Source: JAWPMV01 sp038527215 (lineage in GTDB: Bacteria > Bacteroidota > Bacteroidia > J057). Taken from it: a stretch of 64,000 bases of DNA. A program made the translations under genes and the position numbers. The notes beneath the pieces are model-generated. The model was not told the origin of the DNA and ran no database searches. It saw only the letters and a program-made list of their open reading frames with translations. Positions 43,021 to 52,020 of the stretch are shown piece after piece (positions within the stretch are counted from its first letter, which is position 1; each line of letters begins with the position of its first letter). The stretch lies in contig JBCBGC010000028.1 in the NCBI GenBank assembly GCA_038527215.1, positions 1 through 64,000 of the forward strand. The letters run 5' to 3'.

Positions 43021-43311
43021 TTATTTTTTCACCACTTTCGGAACCTGAAAGAAGGTGTCTTTTTTCTCGGGTGCATTTTTCAGCGCATCTTCTGGATGAA
43101 GAGGAGGCAAAGGTTCATCTGATGCCATAGGTGTAGGGCCTTCATGAATGTGTATCAAAGGCGCTACGCCCGCGGTGTCTACCGCCCGCAGTTGCTCAAC
43201 AAAATCCAGCATTTTCTGCAAGTCTTGTTTCAATTCCCCCCGCTGAGTCGGATCGAGATGTAACCGGCTCAGGGTTGCCAGTTTATCCAATAATTCATCC
43301 GTGATCTGCAT
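43021..43311 (-). CDS. gatC: Asp-tRNA(Asn)/Glu-tRNA(Gln) amidotransferase subunit C
   Basis: The 96-residue protein has the GatC pattern: LLDKLATLSRLHLDPTQRGE, LQKMLDFVEQLRAVDTAGVA and the end DALKNAPEKKDTFFQVPKVV. It stabilises the GatA-GatB complex that amidates mischarged tRNAs. gatA and gatB are not next to it. A TATCTTTG -7 promoter box ends 4 bp before its ATG. Confidence 0.95.
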   Translation of the reverse strand: MQITDELLDKLATLSRLHLDPTQRGELKQDLQKMLDFVEQLRAVDTAGVAPLIHIHEGPTPMASDEPLPPLHPEDALKNAPEKKDTFFQVPKVVKK

Positions 43312-43315
43312 CCCA

Positions 43316-43323
43316 CAAAGATA
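43316..43323 (-). promoter_or_regulatory. Promoter -7 box TATCTTTG for gatC
   Basis: Exact TAnnTTTG match on the minus strand. Only 4 bp separate it from the ATG at 43311, so the transcript would be leaderless or nearly so. Confidence 0.45.
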
Positions 43324-43343
43324 GGACTTTTGACCATAATTAA

Positions 43344-43375
43344 ACCGGGTTTTGAGGACTTCCTCAAAACCCGGT
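43344..43375 (-). terminator. Hairpin terminator after the giant secreted-protein gene
   Basis: ACCGGGTTTTGAGGA pairs perfectly with TCCTCAAAACCCGGT across a 2-nt loop. It lies 22 bp after the stop of the type IX substrate gene; the following T-rich stretch is short (TTTAATTAT). Confidence 0.7.
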
Positions 43376-43397
43376 CAACGGAAAAGTTGCCTTTCTG

Positions 43398-46300
43398 CTA
43401 CCTTACCAGCGTTACATTGCCCGTGAAGGATTTTGCGCCAATCATAATCCGGTAATAATAGACCCCTTCACTTGCCTGTGCACCACTAGGGGTCAGGCCA
43501 TCCCAGGCAGTGGTATGATCGCCAGCATCGTCAAACATAGGACGTCCCCAACGGTCAAACACTTTCATGTTGACGATTTCTTTGCCGTCATAGGTGACTT
43601 TGAACACATCATTAATGCCATCTGTGTTTGGACTAAAGATATTGGGAATCAAGAGGTCGGGCGGATAAATGGTATAGGTGTACTGAACAGAGTCTGTACA
43701 GCCTCCGGCATCGGTGATGATCAACAACACATTATAGGTCCCGGCATCCTCGTAGACGTGGGATGGATTGGCGGCATCCGAGAAGTTTCCATCTCCGAAG
43801 TCCCAGAAATAGCTCACCTCATCTGTGGCCCGCTCAAAGAAATCGACTTGCGCCCGAGGCAGGGGAGAAGCACTTCCCGGAGGGGGATCAGAGGCATAAT
43901 CCGCATTTCCTTTGGGATAAACCGTGATTTGTTCTCCGACAAAGGTGATGCTACACCCGCCAACACCCGTCGCTGTCAGGCTCACATCGTAGGTTCCCGG
44001 TGCTGTAAAGGTATGCGTAGGATTGGCTTCATTGCTGATAGGCGTACCATCTCCGAAATCCCATATATAGGCAATCCCGCCTTCGGTCTGGGGGAAAAAG
44101 GAAACCGTCAATTCATCACAGCCATTGTCCTTGCTGCTCAGGAAGGAGGCCTTGGGCGTAGGGTTCACTTTGATGCCTACTGAGGCCGTATCGCTACAAG
44201 CGCCTTCTTTGACCAGGACCGTATAGACCAGGGAGCCATTAGGGGCTGCCATCGGGCCTTGGGCCGTGGGATTACTCAATCCTGTGGCAGGCACCCATTC
44301 ATAAGAGGCATTGCCCCGGCCTCCCAACGCCAGCAGTTGGACCGAATCTCCATCACAGATGGTGCCGGTATCTGCTGAAGCAAAAGCCTCCACCGGTTCA
44401 GAAACGTCTATTTTTACCTGATCCGAAGTGAGACAAGAGCCCACGCCTACGGTCAGGGTATATAAGGTCGTGGTTTGAGGCGTGGCAGTAGGACTGGCGA
44501 TAAACTCATTCGACAATCCAGAAGGTGGATCCCAGGTATAAAATACTGGCCCGGTGGGCGGATCGCCCAGCATGGTATGGGTCCCGTTGAGTTCAACAGA
44601 TTCTCCGCGACAAATAAGGGTATCCAATCCGGCATCAGCCACAGGGGTCGGCAGAACGCTGACTTTTACTTCATATTCGGGTCCTACACAGCCGAAACTG
44701 GAGGTAGACTGTAAGGTATAAGTGGTCGTAGCGATCGGACTAGCCATGGGCTTAGCAGCCGTAGGATCATCCAATCCGGTAGCAGGGCTCCACTGATACG
44801 TATAGGTGGCTTCTAAATCACCCCCAGCTACCCCGTTGAGCTGCACGGAGTCCAGCCCACAGATTTCATAGCCTATGCCGGGATCAGAAGTAGGCAAAGC
44901 ATGCACCACCAGTTCCACGGAATCCGCATCACTGCGACATCCATTGGACCAGGCTACCAGGAAGTAGGTAGTGGTTTGAGGCGGGCTGGCTGTCGGTGCC
45001 TGTAAGCTCGAATCATTCAAGCCGGTAGCAGGCGTCCAGACATATTCATAGTCAGGACCCGCTCCACTGGCAAACCCTGGTAGAAGCGTATTTTCTCCCG
45101 CACAAATATCGATATCCGGTCCGGCCTCTACCGTAGGTTTAGGCTTGACGAAGACCGTCATGGTGCTCAGGGTATCGAGGGTCGTATTTTCACTGCTACA
45201 GCCATTCGCAGAGGAAACTACCACTGTATAAATCGTGGTCGTATCTGGCGTTGCGTAAGGAGACTGCAGGTTGGGGTTATTTAAGCCAGTACCGGGTATC
45301 CAGTTAAAGGTATAAGGCCCGGGAGCCTCGGTCTGGTTGAGGATGGTACAGGAAATGCCTGTTCCGGGTCCTCCTTCACATACGAACTGATCTGGCCCGG
45401 CATCTACAATTGGTTGTCGTTTGACATTGACCTGTATGTCATCTATTTCAGATGTACAGCCGTTATTATCGGTGATCTGCACAAAATAAGTCGTGGTATC
45501 TGTCGGGTTGACCACCGGATTAGGGACGGCCGGACTACTCAATCCACAGGCACCGGGGTTTGAGCATCCCCAGGCATAGTAATAAGGAGCTGTGCCTCCG
45601 ATAGGGGTTACATTCAACTGTACGCCCCCACTGCCTTCACAGAAGGAGGTATCTACCCCGGCGAATGACTCAAAGGAAGTATTTACTTTGATGTAAATCG
45701 TATCCGAAGCTTCCGCAAAAGGCGGACAGGTTTCTTTGTCCGTACCGATGATGATACTGCGGAAAACGCTACCACCATTGGAGCAGTCGGAAGCAAAACA
45801 AACCGTTCCGATAATAGAGTCATTGCGGAAAACATAGTTCAAGGAGGTCAGGGTCAGGTTACTTCCTGCCAGACCGGCGGCTTCAAATATGTGGTTGAAG
45901 TCTACGCCATTTTCGGTGGTTTGGTCCGCTACGTAGAAATCATAGCATAAGCCATCTCCCACCTCGATATAAACCGTATCTCCCACGGCATTGGTTCCAC
46001 TCAAATCATGGCCCACAATAGGCGCGACGGTTTGGGGATCACTGATTTTTATATAAACCGTATCTAAAGCGGAAAGCACATTGTTACACAATCCATTGTC
46101 GTCCACCCCAATGATCAATTCAATGAGCTGGCCTTCAAAGGCACAATCCGGGGTCCAGCAGACCTGTCCGGTAGCGGGATTGGTACCCGTCCAGGAGAAA
46201 CTTGGGCCGTTAGGCGCATTAAACAGACTGCTGACCGTGTAAGCAGAAAGGGCGTCTCCAATATCCGGGTCCGTAAAGATCAGGTCATAGCAGAGGGCCT

Positions 46301-48722
46301 CTGTCGCATCCGCAAAAATGGTATCTCCAATCGAAGTCAGCCCCGTAAAAGTGTGGATAATGGTCGGCGGATCATTCGGAGGTTGATTAATCACAATATA
46401 TACCGTATCCCGATCGGAGGCCTGACTGGAACAAGGACCATCATCTTCGGCCTCAATCACCAGTTCTACGGTTTGACCTACAAAATCACAACTAGGCGTC
46501 CAGCACACTTGTCCTGTCAATGGATTGGTAGAACCTGGATTGATGGAAAAAGTCGGACCATTGGGATCACTGAAGACCGGGCTGATGCCTACTGCGGTCA
46601 ACACATCCTGGGCATTGATATCGCCTACATTGAAGGTGTAGCACATTTGATCCAGGGCACTGACGAAAATCGTGTCTCCATTAAAGTTTGTCCCGCTCAG
46701 GTCAGAGGTGATCACCGGCGGATCATTGGGCGGCACGGAGACCGAGACATAGACCGTATCAAAATCTTCGCCTACGTTCGAACAGACGCCTGGGTCCTGC
46801 ACCCGAAAAATCAACGGAATGACCTGATTCTCGAAGGAACAATCCGGGGTCCAGCAAATCTGGGCATTGAGCGGATTGGTTCCGGTAGGAGGGGAGAGGG
46901 TAGGGCCATTGGGCGCATTAAAAATAGGGCTTAGGGTATTGACCGAGAGGACATCGGTTACATTAGGGTCAAGCGCGGTGAAGCTGAAGCACAGATTCTC
47001 CAACGCATTGACAAAAATCGTATCGTTACTAAAGACATTCCCACTCAAATCGGTGGTAATGGCCGGTGGTGCATTGGGCGGCACGACCACCTTCACATAT
47101 ACCTTACTCTCCGTTGGGGCCGAGTTGTTACAAGGCGCGATGTCCATGGCCTCAATTTTCAACTCGATGACCTGGTTCTCAAAATTACAGCCCGGCGTCC
47201 AACACACCTGTCCTGTTAGCGGATTGGTCCCACTGACTGTGAAGGTCGGACCGTCGGGATTGTTAAAAATAGCACTGGCGGTAAAAGCGATCAGGCTATC
47301 ATTGGTATTGATATCGTTAACGGTGAAGTCGTAACAAAAGGAACTGCCCGCACTGACGATGATGGTGTCCCCGTTGGTATTGAGGTTGGATAAATCCGGC
47401 GTAATGGTCGGCGGATCATTGGGCGGCACGGATACGACCACCCAGACCGTATCAAAGACGTTCGCGACGTTTTCACAGTCCGTGACGTCGTAGCCCCCAA
47501 TAATCATGGGGATGACCTGGCCATCATAGGCACAGGCCGGTGTCCAACAGACCTGTCCTTGAATCGGATTCACTCCCGTGTAGGAGAAAGAAGCGGCGGG
47601 AGGGGTAAAAGGTCCGGTCCCAAAGACATTACTAACCGGATAGGAAGTCAATACGCCTCCGGGCACCGTATCAGTGATGGTGAAACTATAGCAAAAGGGA
47701 TTCCCGGCTTCAATGAATATCGTGTCATTGCTGTAATTGAGTCCCGTCAGGTCGTGAGCAATGAGCGGTGGTGCGCCCTGCGGCAAACAATCAATGATAT
47801 GAATCTGAAAATCCCGCCGGTTTTCACTTAGTAAAATCCCGTTTCGATACTCGCATACAGAAATGGCAAACACAAAAATCCCATTCTGGGTAGGCGTAAC
47901 GGTCAAGAATCCAGTAAGCGGATCTAATACAAAATTACCCGAGCCAAAGGGATCGGTAAAAGTATAACCCGCTGCAAAGGCTACATTATTGTAAGGCGGA
48001 GGGCCCATCAGGTTATTGAAAGGGTCAACGGTTGGCTGGTTTCCACCCATCATCGGGTTTTCAGCACCGAGGCCTGCGGTATTGGTACCGGTATATGGAT
48101 TCACCAGTTTATAAACCAGCGAGTCGCCATCGGGGTCGGTGGCGGAGTGGTCAAAAGCAAAGGTTTCATTTGAACAGAGGAAGATGGGCGGCACCTGATC
48201 AAAGGTCGGCATAGAATTACAGGCTGCTTCCAGGGGACCTGGTACACGAGCCAGAAAGGTAATCCCTTCTCCTAGCGGATTAGCCAGGTTGGTAATGGCC
48301 TGGTTCCGGCAACAACGGGCCCACCCAATGTAATAGCCTCCATTGAGTGGGGGCAGGGTCAATTGGGTAGTGTACACCCCTTCTTCCACACAGATACTGG
48401 GAATCATGGCCACACAGGGGCCCCAGTCATCCGGTTGGATTTGTGGGGTAGTAGGAGGGGCCGCCACATTGACAGTTTGAAATATACTCCCATCATTCCC
48501 TCTGAAAATGAAGAGAGTGATATTAGCATCAAAGGGCGCCTGTCCATTCAGACAATCCCGGTATAGCTTGAGGGTGACGTCATATTGGCTGTTGATTGAG
48601 TCGGTACATTCATAAAATAGCTCTGCGCCGACAATATGCGTAGCCCTTACTTCCGACCAAGAGATTGCCAGAAAAAGGAGACATGCGAAAAAAACGCGAT
48701 TCATCTCGGGGATGCTTTTCAA
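43398..48722 (-). CDS. Giant secreted repeat protein with type B (gliding-motility) C-terminal sorting domain
   Basis: The 1774-residue protein has a signal peptide (8-27) and a conserved N-terminal domain (THIVGAELFYECTD, about 28-310) that is common in such proteins. Six repeats of about 116 residues follow (about 316-1012), each opening PPxITxDL and containing CWTPxC. Next come six repeats of about 85 residues (about 1013-1530) with ADAGPD-type openings, WTPATGLND, and TTTYF/Y strands, then two PKD domains (YIWDFGDGTPISN, YFWDFGDGNFSD). The end has IPNIFSPNTDGINDVFKV, FDRWGRPMFD and YYYRIMIGAKSFTGNVTLV, the type B C-terminal domain that directs export by the type IX secretion system and surface attachment. 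It is probably an adhesin or sheath component. Confidence 0.93.
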   Translation of the reverse strand: MKSIPEMNRVFFACLLFLAISWSEVRATHIVGAELFYECTDSINSQYDVTLKLYRDCLNGQAPFDANITLFIFRGNDGSIFQTVNVAAPPTTPQIQPDDWGPCVAMIPSICVEEGVYTTQLTLPPLNGGYYIGWARCCRNQAITNLANPLGEGITFLARVPGPLEAACNSMPTFDQVPPIFLCSNETFAFDHSATDPDGDSLVYKLVNPYTGTNTAGLGAENPMMGGNQPTVDPFNNLMGPPPYNNVAFAAGYTFTDPFGSGNFVLDPLTGFLTVTPTQNGIFVFAISVCEYRNGILLSENRRDFQIHIIDCLPQGAPPLIAHDLTGLNYSNDTIFIEAGNPFCYSFTITDTVPGGVLTSYPVSNVFGTGPFTPPAASFSYTGVNPIQGQVCWTPACAYDGQVIPMIIGGYDVTDCENVANVFDTVWVVVSVPPNDPPTITPDLSNLNTNGDTIIVSAGSSFCYDFTVNDINTNDSLIAFTASAIFNNPDGPTFTVSGTNPLTGQVCWTPGCNFENQVIELKIEAMDIAPCNNSAPTESKVYVKVVVPPNAPPAITTDLSGNVFSNDTIFVNALENLCFSFTALDPNVTDVLSVNTLSPIFNAPNGPTLSPPTGTNPLNAQICWTPDCSFENQVIPLIFRVQDPGVCSNVGEDFDTVYVSVSVPPNDPPVITSDLSGTNFNGDTIFVSALDQMCYTFNVGDINAQDVLTAVGISPVFSDPNGPTFSINPGSTNPLTGQVCWTPSCDFVGQTVELVIEAEDDGPCSSQASDRDTVYIVINQPPNDPPTIIHTFTGLTSIGDTIFADATEALCYDLIFTDPDIGDALSAYTVSSLFNAPNGPSFSWTGTNPATGQVCWTPDCAFEGQLIELIIGVDDNGLCNNVLSALDTVYIKISDPQTVAPIVGHDLSGTNAVGDTVYIEVGDGLCYDFYVADQTTENGVDFNHIFEAAGLAGSNLTLTSLNYVFRNDSIIGTVCFASDCSNGGSVFRSIIIGTDKETCPPFAEASDTIYIKVNTSFESFAGVDTSFCEGSGGVQLNVTPIGGTAPYYYAWGCSNPGACGLSSPAVPNPVVNPTDTTTYFVQITDNNGCTSEIDDIQVNVKRQPIVDAGPDQFVCEGGPGTGISCTILNQTEAPGPYTFNWIPGTGLNNPNLQSPYATPDTTTIYTVVVSSANGCSSENTTLDTLSTMTVFVKPKPTVEAGPDIDICAGENTLLPGFASGAGPDYEYVWTPATGLNDSSLQAPTASPPQTTTYFLVAWSNGCRSDADSVELVVHALPTSDPGIGYEICGLDSVQLNGVAGGDLEATYTYQWSPATGLDDPTAAKPMASPIATTTYTLQSTSSFGCVGPEYEVKVSVLPTPVADAGLDTLICRGESVELNGTHTMLGDPPTGPVFYTWDPPSGLSNEFIASPTATPQTTTLYTLTVGVGSCLTSDQVKIDVSEPVEAFASADTGTICDGDSVQLLALGGRGNASYEWVPATGLSNPTAQGPMAAPNGSLVYTVLVKEGACSDTASVGIKVNPTPKASFLSSKDNGCDELTVSFFPQTEGGIAYIWDFGDGTPISNEANPTHTFTAPGTYDVSLTATGVGGCSITFVGEQITVYPKGNADYASDPPPGSASPLPRAQVDFFERATDEVSYFWDFGDGNFSDAANPSHVYEDAGTYNVLLIITDAGGCTDSVQYTYTIYPPDLLIPNIFSPNTDGINDVFKVTYDGKEIVNMKVFDRWGRPMFDDAGDHTTAWDGLTPSGAQASEGVYYYRIMIGAKSFTGNVTLVR

Positions 48723-49070
48723 TTAAACCTAAAACCGAATGTTTAAAGTAAGTTGCGTAGAGGCTATGGTCCGGTCACTTGACTGACAAAAACGGCAAAT
48801 GTTTACTGACAAGACGGAAAATCTTTAAACTTTGCTGCTTCCTAAAGGTTGTTTAGGTAAAACATTTATACTAACCTTCTCTTTACCTAATTCACCCTCT
48901 TTCCTTAATACAGTTTAACCCCTCTACTTCCCTACCTGCTTCAACAATATGATAGCTCGATCATTACAAGGTATACAAATTTCCGCATTTTGTTTAGGCC
49001 AATTATGCATGTGATCTTAAGGCAGGAGAAGGGAATAGAATAAGATAAAAAGCGTACTTTTGTCAAGATT
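48723..49070. other. Divergent promoter region
   Basis: This 348-bp gap separates the divergent giant secreted-protein gene and the polyprenyl synthase gene. It has two direct copies of ACTGACAA(A/G)ACGG at 48782 and 48805 (23 bp apart), a possible protein-binding site near the start of the minus-strand gene, and a plus-strand -7 box at 49055. No ORF is supported. Confidence 0.5.
49055..49062 (+). promoter_or_regulatory. Promoter -7 box TACTTTTG for the polyprenyl synthase
   Basis: Exact TAnnTTTG match ending 8 bp before ATG 49071, which points to a near-leaderless transcript. No clear -33 element is present. Confidence 0.45.
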
Positions 49071-50045
49071 ATGAGTACGACACTTAAAGGAATTCAGGCC
49101 CCGATAGAAAAAGAGCTGGTCTATTTCGACAAGTACTTTCGGTCGGCCATGCGCAGTGATGTTCCCCTGTTGGATCGCATCACCCAATACGTTATCAAAC
49201 GCAAGGGTAAGCAGATTCGGCCAATGCTGGTTCTTTTCAGTGCCAATCTCTGCGGCGGCATTACCCCCTCTACCTATCGCGGTGCAGCATTGGTGGAACT
49301 CTTACACACCGCTACCTTAATCCATGACGATGTAGTAGATGATTCTGACAAAAGAAGAGGATTCTTCTCCATCAACGCCCTCTGGAAAAATAAAATCTCC
49401 GTCCTGACCGGGGATTTCCTCTTTTCACGAGGCCTGCTCATGGCCCTGGAGCATGACGATTTTGCCATCCTCAAAATCAATTCCAAAGCGGTGAAGGTGA
49501 TGAGTGAGGGGGAATTGTTACAAATGGAAAAAGCACGCAAGCTGAATATTGATGAAGCGGTCTATCTGGAAATCATCCGGCAGAAAACCGCCTCCTTGTT
49601 TGCTTCCTGCTGCGAAACGGGGGCCGCCTCTGCTACCGATGATCCAGAGAAAATCGAAACCCTCCGGCAGTTTGGGGAAAAAATGGGCATCGCCTTCCAA
49701 ATCAAAGATGACCTGATGGATTATGGACAAGATGATATCGGGAAACCTTTGGCCATTGATATTAAAGAAAAGAAGCTTACTTTGCCTCTTATTCACGTCC
49801 TCAATAAAGCCAGCTGGCGGGAGAGACGCAAGCTGATCAACATTGTAAGAAAGCACAACACCGATAAAAGAAAAGTCGCCTATCTTATCGATTATGTCAT
49901 GCAAAATGGTGGGATTGACTACTCCCGCCAAGTGATGAAACAGTACATCGAAGATGCGAATGCATTACTAGACGACTTTGAAGAGACACCTGCTCGGACT
50001 TCTCTACTTGCCCTCATGGAATTTGCCATAAATCGTAAAAAGTAG
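49071..50045 (+). CDS. Long-chain all-trans polyprenyl diphosphate synthase
   Basis: The 324-residue soluble enzyme extends allylic diphosphates with isopentenyl diphosphate, probably for the menaquinone side chain. Both Asp-rich motifs are present: LIHDDVVDDSDKRRG (DDVVD at 86-90) and QIKDDLMDYGQDD. GKQIRPMLVLFSANL is the substrate-binding start. The residues before the first motif are small-to-medium (ELLHTATL), consistent with a long product, but the chain length cannot be told. It is monocistronic by appearance. Confidence 0.94.
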   Translation: MSTTLKGIQAPIEKELVYFDKYFRSAMRSDVPLLDRITQYVIKRKGKQIRPMLVLFSANLCGGITPSTYRGAALVELLHTATLIHDDVVDDSDKRRGFFSINALWKNKISVLTGDFLFSRGLLMALEHDDFAILKINSKAVKVMSEGELLQMEKARKLNIDEAVYLEIIRQKTASLFASCCETGAASATDDPEKIETLRQFGEKMGIAFQIKDDLMDYGQDDIGKPLAIDIKEKKLTLPLIHVLNKASWRERRKLINIVRKHNTDKRKVAYLIDYVMQNGGIDYSRQVMKQYIEDANALLDDFEETPARTSLLALMEFAINRKK

Positions 50046-50134
50046 AAATTCGAGTACCACAAGTAGCTGATTATTAGGAAATAGTCAATTTTTGCATAAA
50101 AATTGGCCCTATTTTGTATTTTCTTGGCCCAAGG

Positions 50135-50166
50135 TTTGCAATTATTATTTGTTACTAGTTAATTTG
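50135..50166 (+). promoter_or_regulatory. Promoter for the Ala/Glu-rich lipoprotein
   Basis: A -33 TTTG (50135-50138) and a -7 TTAATTTG (50159-50166, seven of eight positions) are separated by 20 bp, the expected Bacteroidota spacing. The start codon lies 22 bp downstream. Confidence 0.55.
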
Positions 50167-50188
50167 GGAAAAAGAAAATTCGAATCAA

Positions 50189-50452
50189 ATGAAAATCAAG
50201 AGAATCAACTGGATTGCTATGCTGATGATAGCTGGCATGTTTGCTTTCGGTTGCGAGGAAACCAGCAACGCTGCTGAAGGAGCCGCCGAAGCTGCTACTG
50301 AAGTTGCCGAAGATGCTGCTGAAGCCGTTGAAGAAGCTGCTGATGCTGTAGGTGATGCTGCTGCTGACGCTGCAGAAGCTGTAGATTCCACTATGGATGC
50401 TGCTGCTGAAGCGGTTGAAGAAGCTGTTGAAGGCGAAGGCGAAGGAAACTAA
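50189..50452 (+). CDS. Small Ala/Glu-rich lipoprotein
   Basis: The 87-residue precursor has a lipoprotein signal (MLMIAGMFAFGC, Cys22). The mature part is almost wholly Ala, Glu, Asp and Val in imperfect 11-residue repeats (EAAEAVEEAAD, DAAADAAEAVD), predicting a long amphipathic, acidic helix, and ends EGEGEGN. Small lipoproteins of this sort are common in Bacteroidota, probably abundant envelope proteins. A good promoter and a strong terminator isolate it as a single-gene unit. No catalytic function is likely. Confidence 0.8.
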   Translation: MKIKRINWIAMLMIAGMFAFGCEETSNAAEGAAEAATEVAEDAAEAVEEAADAVGDAAADAAEAVDSTMDAAAEAVEEAVEGEGEGN

Positions 50453-50475
50453 GCCACACTTCATTTGAAAAAGAT

Positions 50476-50504
50476 GGTCCGCCCATGTGGCGGACCTTTT
50501 TTTT
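50476..50504 (+). terminator. Intrinsic terminator after the small lipoprotein
   Basis: GGTCCGCC pairs with GGCGGACC across CATGT, followed by eight T. Confidence 0.92.
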
Positions 50505-50595
50505 GTCTTTTTTCATGTAGCATGAACTATCATTTAGATAGAATTTTGGAAAAATGGTATTTTATATTTGCTGAGGTTGAAGGAAAAGTCCCTTT

Positions 50596-52020
50596 ATGCT
50601 GAAGCCATTCCGCTCACCCGCTTCTGGACCTAGACATCAATTTAAACCTCAACCCACTCAGCAAGCCTTTCGCTTGCCAAGAGTCATTTTTACGTTGGCC
50701 ACCGCGTTTGCCTTTATCTTTTTTGGCCCTCAACTTTCCAATATCGCACGCGGACCTCAGCACTTATTCGCTGGTCAGGTCAAGGCGCCAAATTTCCCCT
50801 TTGGCCAAGGAGAGAGCTTTCCCTTTTCCAGCCTTTCCATAGAAGTCTATGCCGATGTCAATCAAAACGGTAGAATAGATGAACCGGATTTCCTCTCGGG
50901 GATCAGTCCGGTGCAGGAAGATGGTCGATTCGAATTAGAAATTTTACATGGACAATCCTTCCTCATGCTTGGGGAACCGCTAGGTCCGAGTAGGGCAGAT
51001 GAGCAAAGCTTCAGATTTCTCCCCCCTTCTCTTCCGGAAGGAGCCTTTATTCAAGATATGTCCATCCAATTGGCTTTTGATCCGGAAACCCAGGGCCTCC
51101 TCCACAGTAGCCTGAGTCGGGCCGGAGAACCTCCCGTCAACCTATTGTTCGAAACCCACCCAAACCTGCCGGCTCAGAGTGTAGAGAATAAATCGCTCCA
51201 AGACTGGTGGGACCGGTATAAAACGAATCCAGGAGAATTTGAGCTGGACCTACGCCTGGCCAAAACCAAGCAGGCCTTCCCCGGTCCTGTCCCAGCCCCC
51301 AAACTGATTATCCATTATAATCTCCCTCCAAAACCTTATCTGGTCAGGATTCAGCCAACCTCCCTGCCTACACCATATTTTCACGATCCAATTCAACTAA
51401 GTTTTGGGAATCACCCTCATATCCTGCTCCATTGCAAGCCTTATCAGGCGACCAATCAGGTTTTCTCACCGGGAGCCTTTGAGGCTGCCTGGATCAAAGA
51501 TGAAGTGGTACTGAGTTGGGAAGCGGATACTTTACCTGAAGCGACTCATTTTGAAATCATGTTCTCGGCTGACGGGATGGACTTCGAAAGAATTGGGAGC
51601 TTACCCGCCCAGCAAGGATTTCCTGCGAAAGGGGAATTTGAATTCCGTGACTATCTCCCCTTGATTAAAGACCACGACGTCATCTCCTACCGGATCAGGC
51701 TCAGAAAGCCTGATGGCGTGATGGTGTACAGTGAAACCAAATCCGTGAATGTCCCGCTGAGCCATCTAGGTCTGGCCCTGGATATCGCCAAAGATTCTGT
51801 TTCGGGAGATACCTGGGCCCGGTATCAGGTTTTTTCAGAAGGACCTACCGAGCTTCAAGTCCTCAACGATCATGGACAACTGGTCTACAAGAAAGCCCTA
51901 CCCTTAAGTTGGGTGGCGGCAGCCCACCCGCTACCCACGGCCCATTGGGCTAGTGGCACCTACTATGTGCAGGTCCGGCAAGGAAACCAAGCCATCGTAC
52001 AGCGCTTACACTTAAAGTAA
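50596..52020 (+). CDS. Surface protein with N-terminal anchor and type IX-like C-terminal domain
   Basis: The 474-residue product is not of a family I recognise. It has a basic, proline-rich N-terminal stretch (1-28), a membrane segment (about 29-46), and beta-rich mature parts. Residues 80-100 read IEVYADVNQNGRIDEPDF, a calcium-binding-like loop. Residues 290-400 resemble a fibronectin-type fold (AAWIKDEVVLSWEADTLPEA then YRIRLRKPDGVMVYSE). The last 80 residues (LQVLNDHGQLVYKKALPL, SGTYYVQVRQG, IVQRLHL) match the type A sorting domain of type IX substrates. The long N-terminus before the hydrophobic segment is odd for a signal peptide. It converges on the GT4 gene with a 9-nt overlap. Confidence 0.68.
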   Translation: MLKPFRSPASGPRHQFKPQPTQQAFRLPRVIFTLATAFAFIFFGPQLSNIARGPQHLFAGQVKAPNFPFGQGESFPFSSLSIEVYADVNQNGRIDEPDFLSGISPVQEDGRFELEILHGQSFLMLGEPLGPSRADEQSFRFLPPSLPEGAFIQDMSIQLAFDPETQGLLHSSLSRAGEPPVNLLFETHPNLPAQSVENKSLQDWWDRYKTNPGEFELDLRLAKTKQAFPGPVPAPKLIIHYNLPPKPYLVRIQPTSLPTPYFHDPIQLSFGNHPHILLHCKPYQATNQVFSPGAFEAAWIKDEVVLSWEADTLPEATHFEIMFSADGMDFERIGSLPAQQGFPAKGEFEFRDYLPLIKDHDVISYRIRLRKPDGVMVYSETKSVNVPLSHLGLALDIAKDSVSGDTWARYQVFSEGPTELQVLNDHGQLVYKKALPLSWVAAAHPLPTAHWASGTYYVQVRQGNQAIVQRLHLK

